NCBI GenBank assembly: GCA_022449325.1
Contig: JAKUSK010000007.1
Location: forward strand, 1-22,285
Length of the DNA stretch: 22,285 nucleotides
Source of the DNA: Nitrososphaerales archaeon
GTDB lineage: Archaea > Thermoproteota > Nitrososphaeria > Nitrososphaerales > UBA57
Direction: 5' to 3'
Shown here in pieces: positions 15,197-22,285 of the stretch (the stretch's first letter is position 1; the number at the start of each line of letters is the position of its first letter). The notes beneath the pieces were generated by a model. It was not told the origin of the DNA and searched no databases. It worked only from the letters and a program-made list of their open reading frames with translations. A program made the position numbers and the translations under genes.

Positions 15197-16267
15197 TTGT
15201 CAGAACAAGATAATCAAAGGATGCTATTAGTTAGTGCAGTAATTACAGCACTAACAATAGGTTTTTTGATTGGAGGAACTTTTGTTTATCATTCAAATAA
15301 TGAAGCAGAAGTTGAACAATACCAAGCAATTGTATTCAATACTATTGGTAAAACAGCAACTGTGATAGACAATTATCTTCTTACTAGTTTAACAAACATC
15401 GATATTAAAATAGAATCAGGTCAATATGGTGCGCATTACAATGAAAAGAATAACAAATTATACCTCATTCATGGTGGTGAATCTGAATTATTAACATTAG
15501 ATCCACAATCATTAGAGATACAATCAAAAGTCAGAGTTGGTCCAAATCTTCAACATGCAGGAATATTTGATGACAAAGGAGAGATATTTTTCTTGATTAG
15601 TAGAGATTCGAATTCATTGATAATGATCAATACAACCACAGATAGAATAATATCAAGAATTGAAGTACAAGAACAACCGCATCATTTAGCATTGTTAGCA
15701 GACTTTGTAGCAGTTACAAATACAGAATCACAGTCAATATCTATTGTAGATATAAAAAAATTGAACGTAGTGAATAACATTAAGATTGATGCAGACCCTT
15801 TAATGATAGTATCAGATAAAGATGAAAGGATTTTTGTTGGAGCAATAAGGCCTGCGAAACTGTTCTTCATAGATAATGAAGAAGTAAAGAACAGTATAAA
15901 CTTAGAATCAGATCCACATGGAATAGCATTAACTGGAGATGGAGAAAATATTATTGTCACATTACCTGAAGAAGATAAGATATTAATAATAAACATGAAG
16001 GGAGAAATAATAAAAGAGCTTCAAACAGGAGATTTTCCTCATAATATTGACATTGAGCCAAATGGAAACTATGGATACATCAGTAACAGTAATGACGCAA
16101 CTGTATCTGTGATTGATTTGAATGAATTTGAGATTATTGCAACAATAGAAACAGGAAATGGATCTCATAACGTGCAGTTTTATAATATAATGAATAGTAA
16201 TACAAAATTAGATAATACAAAAGATGATGCAAAAATTGTTAGTGCGAATTTCAATTGTGGAGGTTAG
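15197..16267 (+). CDS. Membrane-anchored YVTN-type seven-bladed beta-propeller with His at blade entries
   Basis: A 356-residue protein with one N-terminal membrane helix (about residues 10-31) and the rest outside the cell. Seven repeats of about 40 residues show YVTN/YncE-like strands (ISIVDIKKLN, KILIINMKGE, VSVIDLNEFE). Histidine stands at the same place at the start of six of seven blades: His80, His120, His162, His241, His282, His324; the fourth blade has DPLMIV instead. This would line the central pore. The start is a TTG at 15197, taken because an ATG only comes at codon 9 with no spacing for a ribosome binding site. The C-terminal Cys-Gly-Gly coincides with the ribosome binding site of the next gene, so it may not be functional. 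Confidence 0.78.
   Translation: MSEQDNQRMLLVSAVITALTIGFLIGGTFVYHSNNEAEVEQYQAIVFNTIGKTATVIDNYLLTSLTNIDIKIESGQYGAHYNEKNNKLYLIHGGESELLTLDPQSLEIQSKVRVGPNLQHAGIFDDKGEIFFLISRDSNSLIMINTTTDRIISRIEVQEQPHHLALLADFVAVTNTESQSISIVDIKKLNVVNNIKIDADPLMIVSDKDERIFVGAIRPAKLFFIDNEEVKNSINLESDPHGIALTGDGENIIVTLPEEDKILIINMKGEIIKELQTGDFPHNIDIEPNGNYGYISNSNDATVSVIDLNEFEIIATIETGNGSHNVQFYNIMNSNTKLDNTKDDAKIVSANFNCGG
16259..16264 (+). promoter_or_regulatory. Strong ribosome binding site of the YeeE gene
   Basis: GGAGGT stands 6 bases before the ATG at 16271 and overlaps the last two codons (Gly-Gly) of the upstream propeller. It fixes the YeeE start and shows the two genes share one mRNA. Confidence 0.75.
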
Positions 16268-16270
16268 AAC

Positions 16271-17368
16271 ATGCTAGAATACAATAATATTTTTTCGTTA
16301 GGTGCAACTTTGCTTATTGGACTGGGATTTGGAATACTTTTACAAAAAGGACGTTTCTGTTTTACTAGTGCATTAAGAGATTTTATTGCGTTCAAAGATA
16401 CAAGGGTACTAAATGGAGTAACTATTGGAATTTTAACGATGATGCTTGGCACAAGTATAGCATATGTATTAGGAGTTTCTAGTTCTAATTTTTGGGTTTC
16501 TAATTATGGTCTTTCAAACATAATTGGAGGGTTTGTATTTGGGATAGGAATGGTATACGGAGGAGGCTGTGCATCAGGTACGTTATATCGTGCTGGAGAA
16601 GGATACATACATTATTGGTTGTTATTAATTTCAGCCTGTGTTGGATACATAGCTTTTGCTGCACTATTTCCAGAAGTCTTTTTACCGTATTTCTTTGTTC
16701 CATTACAAATTTTTGATGGGTATAGTGTTATTTCGAGTTTAGAATTATTCTCGCCGATAGTCCCGGTGTTATTGATAAGTGCAGCAGTGATTTATTTACG
16801 AAGTAAAAACAAATTAGTCATAAATCAAACAATTCAAGGTCTAAAAATATCAAATATTTCATCAGAGAGTCTCAAAGCAGAATGGGATACAAAATTAGTT
16901 GGTGTTGGAATGGGAATATTGGCGACATTGTGGTTTGTGGTTTGGGGAACGTTAAGTGTAACAGGGCCTCAAGCAAGATGGACAGGTTTAGTTTATAGTG
17001 AGATATTTGGAATAGAAACTCTTCAGAATAATATTTATTGGAATAGTGTTGTATTTCGTGATGGGATTTTTTCAATCAGTTTAGACATGATATTATTTGT
17101 AAGTTTGATTATAGGAGCATTTATTTCTGCGTATTTGAGTGGAGATTTTAAGATAAGAACTATGAAGAGATCAAGAGTTCCAAATGCAGTGATTGGCGGA
17201 TTAATTATGGGTTTTGGATCAAGGATGGCTCCAGGTTGTAACATCAGTAACACATTTAGTGGATTGGCATTTTTGTCAGTAGCAGGTTTTATAACGTCAT
17301 TAGGATTATTATTAGGAGTATATGTTGCAACACATTGGATGTTTAGAAAATCAGGTTGTGCAATTTAG
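16271..17368 (+). CDS. YeeE/YedE-family sulfur-compound transporter (TsuA-like)
   Basis: A 365-residue membrane protein built of two pseudo-symmetric halves with about nine to eleven helices. Half one has KGRFCFTSALRD (Cys30) and VYGGGCASGTLYR (Cys100); half two has GSRMAPGCNISNTFSG (Cys323). These three positions match the conserved cysteines that in bacterial TsuA (YeeE) pass thiosulfate down the pore. It should import thiosulfate or a related chalcogen compound. It stands directly before a TusA-like gene (15-base gap), as YeeE does before YeeD in bacteria, and after two extracytoplasmic propellers. The YedE subgroup has been linked to selenium use, so selenium oxyanion or selenide uptake is an alternative. 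Also Cys363 near the C-terminus. Confidence 0.88.
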   Translation: MLEYNNIFSLGATLLIGLGFGILLQKGRFCFTSALRDFIAFKDTRVLNGVTIGILTMMLGTSIAYVLGVSSSNFWVSNYGLSNIIGGFVFGIGMVYGGGCASGTLYRAGEGYIHYWLLLISACVGYIAFAALFPEVFLPYFFVPLQIFDGYSVISSLELFSPIVPVLLISAAVIYLRSKNKLVINQTIQGLKISNISSESLKAEWDTKLVGVGMGILATLWFVVWGTLSVTGPQARWTGLVYSEIFGIETLQNNIYWNSVVFRDGIFSISLDMILFVSLIIGAFISAYLSGDFKIRTMKRSRVPNAVIGGLIMGFGSRMAPGCNISNTFSGLAFLSVAGFITSLGLLLGVYVATHWMFRKSGCAI

Positions 17369-17372
17369 ATAC

Positions 17373-17378
17373 AGGTGA
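17373..17378 (+). promoter_or_regulatory. Ribosome binding site deciding the third TusA start
   Basis: AGGTGA stands 5 bases before the ATG at 17384. An in-frame GTG at 17375 lies inside this site and is therefore unlikely to be the start. Confidence 0.65.
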
Positions 17379-17383
17379 ATAAT

Positions 17384-17653
17384 ATGGAAGAAAGAACAGT
17401 AAATGATGAAGATTTGAAGGAAATTGAAGAGAATGCAGTAATGATTGATATGGAAGGAGAAGTATGCCCTTATCCACAGATCATTGCAAGAGAAGAAATC
17501 AAGAAAATTGAGTCAGGAAAAATCGTAGTAATAAAAACTGATCATGTGATGGCAACAAAAGCTGTTCCCCAGTCAGTAAGTAACGAAGTTTCTCATTTTG
17601 GAGTATGGAAATCAGGTTCAGGTCAGTATAAAATAATACTATGGAAAAAATAG
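17384..17653 (+). CDS. TusA/YeeD-like sulfur carrier protein (CPYP)
   Basis: An 89-residue TusA-fold protein with about 20 extra acidic residues at the N-terminus (MEERTVNDEDLKEIEENAVM). The core holds CPYP (Cys28), IIAREEIKKIESGKIVVI, TDHVMATKAVPQSV and a closing YKIILWKK. The position directly after YeeE/YedE mirrors the bacterial yeeE-yeeD (tsuA-tsuB) pair, where the TusA-like partner is needed for thiosulfate uptake and works at the inner face of the transporter. I infer that it takes the imported sulfur from YeeE and hands it to the other carriers or the rhodanese. It is the last gene of this operon; the flippase begins 54 bases on. Confidence 0.88.
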   Translation: MEERTVNDEDLKEIEENAVMIDMEGEVCPYPQIIAREEIKKIESGKIVVIKTDHVMATKAVPQSVSNEVSHFGVWKSGSGQYKIILWKK

Positions 17654-17707
17654 TAATGAAATTTATGAATAGAATTATTAAGAATATAAGGTAAATGTAA
17701 TCAGAAG

Positions 17708-19198
17708 TTGACTTTAAGAATAGCATATGCAGGAATAATTCAGTTAATTGCACAATTTGCGACTTTATTAACAGGATTAATTTTTGTAACAATTGTAACA
17801 AGAAATCTTAGTATAGATGAATTTGGTTTATGGCAAACATTAGGAAGTTCTGTAGGTCTATTATTGATTCCATTAGCACCAATTAATTATTGGGCATTAA
17901 GATATTCGGCAAGAAATCAAGACGTAGGGAAAACATCATTGTTGTCAGGAATTATTACAATACCAATATTTGTATTAATTTACATAGGTATAGCACTTAC
18001 AGCTTCGGCTTCAATTGAATCAATATTAGTATATGTATTAATTTACAGTGTTCAAATTCCTATGTTATGTATTTGGGAAGTTACAAGACCAATTGCTAGA
18101 TCATACAAACCTGAATATTTAGGATATGCAACAATTGGATTAGAAATAGGAAAAGTTCTTGCAGCATATTATACAATCAGTATACTCAGAATGGGGTTGA
18201 CCGGTGCAATTTTATCTTTGGCATTAGGACAATTATTACAAATAATTATTATTTGTTATATAATTAGACCTAAAATTAGGGGAAAGTTTCAGTTTCCAAT
18301 TATAAAGAAATGGTATAAATCAGCATTGATACCAATCTCTAATGTATCAATATCAAGATTATCAATATCTGATTCAATTGTAGTGTCACTTATGCTCGGA
18401 TCTACTGCAGTAGTAGGAATCTTTCAAGCAAGTAAGATATTTACATTAATTATAAGATATAGTGAAACATTTGTACGAATTTTGTATCCAAAGCTAATTC
18501 GAGATAAAATGAATTCAGATATTACATTAACAATAAAATTACAAAGTTTTTTCCTAGTTCCATTGGTAGTTGGCGCCTTATCTCTTTCAGAATCATTGTT
18601 AGGTGTTCTTGGACCGCAATATTCGTCAACAGGCATGATACTAAGAATATTAACAATAGTAGCAATAATGGAAGGAATAGAATTTGTTGTATGGAATATA
18701 TTAACGGGAATTGAACAAATTGATGAGAATATTGATAATTTGGAATTTAGAAAATTAAGAAATAGCTGGTTAGTAAGACTTCCTTTAATTGATATATCAA
18801 AAAGTGTGATATATTTTGCGATTTTAGGAACTGTAATGTATAGTTATAGAGATTTAGGAAATCAACTAACATTAGCAACATATTGGTCGGTGATTTTACT
18901 TGTGATTACATTACCGGTAATGATCTATAAAATATTGTTATTAAGAAAAACAATAACATTTGAATTCCCGAATAAATCGATAATGAGATACGTAGGAGCA
19001 GGAATTGTTATGTCTGTATTTCTTTATTTCTATCAACAGATATTTGTTAGAACGGAAACAACGGCAATAGGATCAATCACGTATCTAATAATACCAGGAA
19101 TAATATCAGTGTTAATTTATTTAATTATAGTATATTTGATTGATCCGTTTATTAAAAAATCAATATTAGAAGTAAAGTCTACAATATTGAAAAAATAA
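17708..19198 (+). CDS. Polysaccharide flippase (Wzx/MATE-like membrane protein)
   Basis: A 496-residue membrane protein with about 12-14 helices. The opening LRIAYAGIIQLIAQFATLLTGLIFVTIVTRNLSIDEFGLWQTL is split by the usual pattern of polysaccharide exporters of the MOP superfamily (helix 1, then TRxLSxxEFGLW). It should flip lipid-linked glycans, such as those for N-glycosylation of surface proteins, across the membrane. The loop near residues 335-360 (GIEQIDENIDNLEFRKLRN) is longer and more charged than usual. The start is a TTG (17708); an upstream ATG is followed at once by a stop. It heads the glycan part of the window. Function is assigned at family level only. Confidence 0.85.
   Translation: MTLRIAYAGIIQLIAQFATLLTGLIFVTIVTRNLSIDEFGLWQTLGSSVGLLLIPLAPINYWALRYSARNQDVGKTSLLSGIITIPIFVLIYIGIALTASASIESILVYVLIYSVQIPMLCIWEVTRPIARSYKPEYLGYATIGLEIGKVLAAYYTISILRMGLTGAILSLALGQLLQIIIICYIIRPKIRGKFQFPIIKKWYKSALIPISNVSISRLSISDSIVVSLMLGSTAVVGIFQASKIFTLIIRYSETFVRILYPKLIRDKMNSDITLTIKLQSFFLVPLVVGALSLSESLLGVLGPQYSSTGMILRILTIVAIMEGIEFVVWNILTGIEQIDENIDNLEFRKLRNSWLVRLPLIDISKSVIYFAILGTVMYSYRDLGNQLTLATYWSVILLVITLPVMIYKILLLRKTITFEFPNKSIMRYVGAGIVMSVFLYFYQQIFVRTETTAIGSITYLIIPGIISVLIYLIIVYLIDPFIKKSILEVKSTILKK
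19190..19195 (-). terminator. T-run after tRNA-Arg
   Basis: Six T on the minus strand begin about 15 bases past the tRNA 3' end, within the last codons of the flippase. Archaeal transcription commonly stops at such U-runs. Confidence 0.35.
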
Positions 19199-19209
19199 GT
19201 TATAATAAA

Positions 19210-19285
19210 CAGGCCCGGAGAGACTTGAACTCCCGGTCTCCAGCTCCGCAAGCTGACGCCTTAATCCAATCTAGGCTACGGGCCT
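19210..19285 (-). tRNA. tRNA-Arg (anticodon GCG)
   Basis: The minus strand folds into a full cloverleaf. The acceptor stem AGGCCCG/CGGGCCT is perfect (7 bp), T8-A9 follows, the D stem is GCCT/AGGC, the anticodon stem TCAGC/GCTGG has one G-T pair, the loop is TT-GCG-GA, the variable loop is AGACC, and the T arm GGGAG-TTCAAGT-CTCTC has one G-T pair. The anticodon GCG reads CGC and CGU (Arg). The discriminator base is G and CCA is not encoded. No intron. It lies between the flippase and the deacetylase, opposite to both. Confidence 0.95.
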
Positions 19286-19310
19286 ACACATACTGGATGC
19301 AATAACTAGA

Positions 19311-19318
19311 ATATAAAA
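19311..19318 (-). promoter_or_regulatory. TATA box of tRNA-Arg
   Basis: Read on the minus strand, TTTTATAT is centred about 30 bases before the mature tRNA 5' end, so transcription would begin about 4 bases upstream of it. This is the standard arrangement for archaeal tRNA genes. Confidence 0.6.
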
Positions 19319-19350
19319 TCAAATATAGATGAGAATGAGATATAGATATT

Positions 19351-20631
19351 GTGAGCTTGTCAAAAACAAAAGAATATGTAATACAATTTTTAGCAGAATC
19401 GATTGGAATTCCAAATGAATTAGAACATATTTATGAAGACATACCGGATGATATAATCGAACAAATTTCTGTTGGGTTAACTGGAAATGATATAGAAACA
19501 GAAGAATTTGATTATGATTCAGCTCCTGAAGTTGATGAATTTATTATATGGGCGCAAGAAATTTATGAAGAGCTTTGTAGAGATAACAACATCCCTGCAA
19601 TATGGAAGAGTAGATGGCCAAATGGCAATAAATTTGCAGTTGCACTAACTCATGATTCAGATAGCATTGAGGTAACAAAAGAGCATCTCCAAGAAGTGAA
19701 AGAAAGATTTGATGAAAAAGACTTGGAAGAAGGATTAAGTAAAAAAAAGAATTTGTATTGGAATGTAGAAAGAATAAAAGAAATTGAAAATAAATTTGCT
19801 TTTAAATCATCGTTTTATTTTTTGACAAGCGAGTATAATGTCAGTAAATACAAAGACATCTTAAATCAACTAAATAAAGAGGGTTGGGAAATTGGTCTTC
19901 ATGCAGGGTTTGAAACACATGATAGCGAAGATAAAATGAATCAAGATATAGATGAATTCAAAAGGCAGTTAGGAATTCAACCAATTGGTGTTCGTGAACA
20001 TTATTTACAGTTTGATTATCATAACACATTTAATTTTCTAGAGAAGAATCATTTTGTGTATGATACGTCATTAGGTTTTAGAGAACATCCAGGATTTCTT
20101 TTAGGAACATCATTGCCATTTAATCCTCCAAATGAGAATTGGGAAAAGAGAAACATACTAGAATTACCATTAATCATAATGGATACGAGTTTATGGGGAT
20201 ATATGAAATTAGATGAAGATGAAGGAATGAAATTAATTGAAAATTATATATTAAATATCAGAAAATTTGGAGGATTGCTTACCTTATTATGGCATCAAGA
20301 AGCATTTTTAATGAAGAAAGGCAACATTTATCCAAAAATTCTAGAGAGATTATCAAAGGAAGAGTGTTTTGTATCATCTGGAATTGCAATAGCAGAATGG
20401 TGGAATGCAAGAAGTGACGTAACCATATCAGTTAAAGAGGATAGTGAAAAAGGATGGAAATGCACAATAAAGAATGTAGTGAAAGGGATATGTATAGAAA
20501 TGAAGAATTTTGATATGACAAAGGAAGTTTCAATAAACGGTAAAGGAAGGATAATTAATAAATCAGAAGCAGATGGAGAGATATATTATATGATTGAGTT
20601 AGAAGGAGATTGTGAGTTATTCTATGGCTAA
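19351..20631 (+). CDS. NodB-type polysaccharide deacetylase-like protein
   Basis: A 426-residue protein with a carbohydrate esterase 4-like domain at about residues 94-340. FAVALTHDSDS (His101, Asp102, Asp104) corresponds to motif 1 of archaeal and bacterial HDxD-type deacetylases; EIGLHAGFETH (His184), VREHYLQF (Arg215) and LLWHQEAF (His315) match the later motifs. About 90 acidic, helical residues precede it. It would remove N-acetyl groups from glycan precursors, probably in the cytoplasm as no signal peptide is seen. The start is a GTG with an AT-rich TATA-like tract about 26 bases upstream. It overlaps the ATP-grasp gene, supporting a shared sugar-modifying pathway. Confidence 0.8.
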   Translation: MSLSKTKEYVIQFLAESIGIPNELEHIYEDIPDDIIEQISVGLTGNDIETEEFDYDSAPEVDEFIIWAQEIYEELCRDNNIPAIWKSRWPNGNKFAVALTHDSDSIEVTKEHLQEVKERFDEKDLEEGLSKKKNLYWNVERIKEIENKFAFKSSFYFLTSEYNVSKYKDILNQLNKEGWEIGLHAGFETHDSEDKMNQDIDEFKRQLGIQPIGVREHYLQFDYHNTFNFLEKNHFVYDTSLGFREHPGFLLGTSLPFNPPNENWEKRNILELPLIIMDTSLWGYMKLDEDEGMKLIENYILNIRKFGGLLTLLWHQEAFLMKKGNIYPKILERLSKEECFVSSGIAIAEWWNARSDVTISVKEDSEKGWKCTIKNVVKGICIEMKNFDMTKEVSINGKGRIINKSEADGEIYYMIELEGDCELFYG

Positions 20632-21700
20632 AAATGTGCTAGTAACAGGCTCGGGAGGAATAGGAGGAGTAAATTTTGTTAATGCATTAAAACTCGCTAA
20701 AAGAGAATATTCAATTTCAGGAACAGATTTTAACAAATATTATTTGGAATTGCCAGATCTGGATTTTAAATATAGAACGCCAAGACATACAGATCCTAAA
20801 TTTTTAGAAAAGATTAGAGAAATAATAGATAAAGATAAAATAGATTTCTTACACCCCAGCCCTCATTCAGAGGCTAGCGTAATTGCAAAAGCAACAGATA
20901 GTATAAACACGTCTACATACTTGCCTCGATATGAAATAATTATTAGAGATAAGTTAGAAACACAGGAAATATTAGAAAAGAATAAAATTCCTGTAGCAAA
21001 AACAGAGAAGATTAGTTCATTAAATGAAATTAGATCAATTATGGAAGAATTCAATAATGAAAAGGTATGGGTGAGAATGAAAAGCGGTGCGGGAGGAAAA
21101 TTAAGTTTATTATGTGAAACCGAAGAACAAATAGAAGACTGGATTAAAATATGGGTAAACAGGGGAAATGCAGAATATACAGATTTTATGATTCAGGAAT
21201 ATTTACCAGGTAAGAACATTGCATGTGATAGTCTTTGGTATAAGGGAAAGATGATTGCGTCATTTACAAGAGAAAGATTAGAATATCCATTCAAACACAT
21301 ATCACCATCAGGAATTACTGGCACACCAACAGTATCGAGAATCATTGTCGATGAGAAGGTCAATGAAATTGCGAAAAAAGCAATCTTGGCTTCGGATTCT
21401 AATCCAAATGGGAGTTATGCAGTGGATTTGAAAGGAAATAAAGAAGATTATCCAACTGTAACAGAGATAGATTCTGGAAAATTCCACACTACTACTGCAT
21501 TATGGGGAATAGTAGCAAACAAACTAGGATTAGATGAAAGGAAGAATTTAGCAGATTATTATTGTGGAATAGGAATGAATGATGTAGAACCGGAGGATCT
21601 TGGTGTAGATATCTATCCAAATAATCTATACTTAATTCGACATATAGATACAGGAACATGGATTTGGAAAGAGGATGGATATAAGGTAAGGATACTTTGA
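20624..21700 (+). CDS. ATP-grasp carboxylate-amine ligase-like protein
   Basis: About 358 residues. The N-terminus NVLVTGSGGIGGVNFVNALK is a Rossmann-like preATP-grasp loop, and the central part holds ATP-grasp features: VRMKSGAGGKLS (nucleotide-binding loop), FMIQEYLPGKNIACDSL, and a C-terminal TEIDSGKF with the metal-binding acid. It resembles carbamoyl-phosphate-synthase-like ligases found in surface glycan clusters, which join an amino acid or similar group to a sugar or another carboxylate; the substrates cannot be read. The ATG at 20624 overlaps the deacetylase by 8 bases. An in-frame GTG at 20612 stands 3 bases after GGAG and is a possible alternative that adds four residues. Confidence 0.8.
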   Translation: MAKNVLVTGSGGIGGVNFVNALKLAKREYSISGTDFNKYYLELPDLDFKYRTPRHTDPKFLEKIREIIDKDKIDFLHPSPHSEASVIAKATDSINTSTYLPRYEIIIRDKLETQEILEKNKIPVAKTEKISSLNEIRSIMEEFNNEKVWVRMKSGAGGKLSLLCETEEQIEDWIKIWVNRGNAEYTDFMIQEYLPGKNIACDSLWYKGKMIASFTRERLEYPFKHISPSGITGTPTVSRIIVDEKVNEIAKKAILASDSNPNGSYAVDLKGNKEDYPTVTEIDSGKFHTTTALWGIVANKLGLDERKNLADYYCGIGMNDVEPEDLGVDIYPNNLYLIRHIDTGTWIWKEDGYKVRIL

Positions 21701-22285
21701 TTGAATTAGTTATTTTTGATTTAGATGGAACATTAATTAAATTACCAGTAAGATATGATTTTCTTAGAAATGAATTAAGGGATAAATTTAGTATACAAGG
21801 AGAATTATTTCTTATTCCTATGATATTAGAAAGAACAAAAGACAATAATACAGTAAAAAATGAAGCATTCGAGCTTATTTGTAAAGAAGAATGTAATGCA
21901 ATAGATGGTTTAGAAGTTTATGAAGGAGCAATTGAAGTAATAAAAGAAATTCATTCAAAGAATAAGAAAATTGCATTAGTTACATTACAATGTGAACGTG
22001 CAGCAAATCAAATTTTAGAGATAATGGGAATTAGAGATTTATTTTTGAATATATTTACACGAGATGATTATACGGACAGATCTGAACAAATTATTAAGAC
22101 AATGAGAGAATTCAATATTACTGCAGATAAAACTATGATGATTGGGGACAGGATTAATGATTTTGAATCGGCAGAAAAGGTAGGATGTAAATCAATAATT
22201 ATCAGACGGGGGGATCAGGATGGAAATGATAAGATGAATTGGGTTAAAGATAACATAGAACTTAAAAAAGAAATTCAGAAAATAT
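21697..22285 (+). CDS. HAD-superfamily hydrolase (partial, C-terminus beyond window)
   Basis: About 196 residues are visible before the right edge. Motif I is IFDLDGT (nucleophile Asp8, acid/base Asp10), motif II the Thr in IALVTLQCE, and motif IV MIGDRINDFESA (Asp151 and Asp155 for magnesium). The helical cap between motifs I and II is typical of phosphoglycolate phosphatase-like HADs, so it should hydrolyse a small phosphate ester, perhaps a sugar phosphate of the neighbouring glycan pathway. The start is a TTG overlapping the ATP-grasp stop by 4 bases (TTGA), with AAGGAT just upstream. Only the tail end is missing, since motif IV is already passed. Confidence 0.87.
   Translation, partial: MIELVIFDLDGTLIKLPVRYDFLRNELRDKFSIQGELFLIPMILERTKDNNTVKNEAFELICKEECNAIDGLEVYEGAIEVIKEIHSKNKKIALVTLQCERAANQILEIMGIRDLFLNIFTRDDYTDRSEQIIKTMREFNITADKTMMIGDRINDFESAEKVGCKSIIIRRGDQDGNDKMNWVKDNIELKKEIQKI

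Noticed and set aside
16253..16264. C-terminal Cys-Gly-Gly of the second propeller as a sulfur-carrier tail
   Set aside because: The Gly-Gly codons are the GGAGGT ribosome binding site of the next gene, and the tail would be outside the cell, so a ThiS/ubiquitin-like role is unlikely.
1..22285. Mobile elements, CRISPR arrays, rRNA, integrases
   Set aside because: No direct-repeat array, transposase or integrase motif, or rRNA sequence was seen in the window.

Overview
The window is AT-rich, tightly packed archaeal DNA. Direct signs of an archaeon are a short Sm-like protein, a RadB-type RecA-fold ATPase without an N-terminal helix-hairpin-helix domain, an EMC6-like membrane protein, an Rqc2/NEMF-type protein, many TATA-like boxes about 26 bases from start codons (leaderless or nearly leaderless genes), and a tRNA-Arg(GCG) without encoded CCA. 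A bacterial-type MetK and GGTGAT/GGAGGT ribosome binding sites with frequent TTG and GTG starts are also present. RadB points to a euryarchaeal-type lineage. An uncultured, streamlined marine group such as Marine Group II or III would fit, but this is inference and no marker in the window settles it.

Layout. 1-908 (minus): lsm and metK (metK cut by the window edge). 983-2091 (plus): radB and an unknown gene, whose 3' end overlaps an EMC6-like gene on the minus strand (2014-2304). 2372-6707 (plus): rqcH/NEMF homologue, dihydroorotase, MurG-like glycosyltransferase. 6708-9438: isocitrate-lyase/PEP-mutase family enzyme (minus), rhomboid protease (plus), membrane GT2 glycosyltransferase (minus); two convergent pairs here have directly abutting stop codons. 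9509-11168 (plus): single-PAS protein behind a dyad-symmetric candidate operator, UbiA/MenA-like prenyltransferase, DUF4177-like protein. 11174-17653: a divergent sulfur (or selenium) gene cluster. 17708-22285: glycan genes (flippase, NodB-like deacetylase, ATP-grasp ligase, HAD phosphatase cut by the edge) with tRNA-Arg among them.

The most interesting part is the divergent cluster. To the left of a 69-base intergenic region run a SelD-like AIR-synthase-fold protein, two TusA-type sulfur carriers (CPWP, CPIP) and a two-domain rhodanese, all overlapping or nearly so. To the right run a Tat-exported beta-propeller, a membrane-anchored beta-propeller with histidines at the same place in six of seven blades, a YeeE/YedE transporter with the three family cysteines, and a third TusA (CPYP). 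One AT-rich TATA-like element lies almost equally far from the two divergent starts. I read this as one chalcogen system: extracytoplasmic propellers capture or process a sulfur or selenium compound, YeeE imports it, TusA proteins and rhodanese carry the persulfide (or perselenide), and the SelD-like enzyme uses it with ATP. The families are recognised from sequence; their joint function is inference.

No insertion sequence, CRISPR array, integrase or rRNA was seen. No gene-free stretch exceeds 300 bases; the longest is 152 bases (19199-19350) and holds the tRNA.
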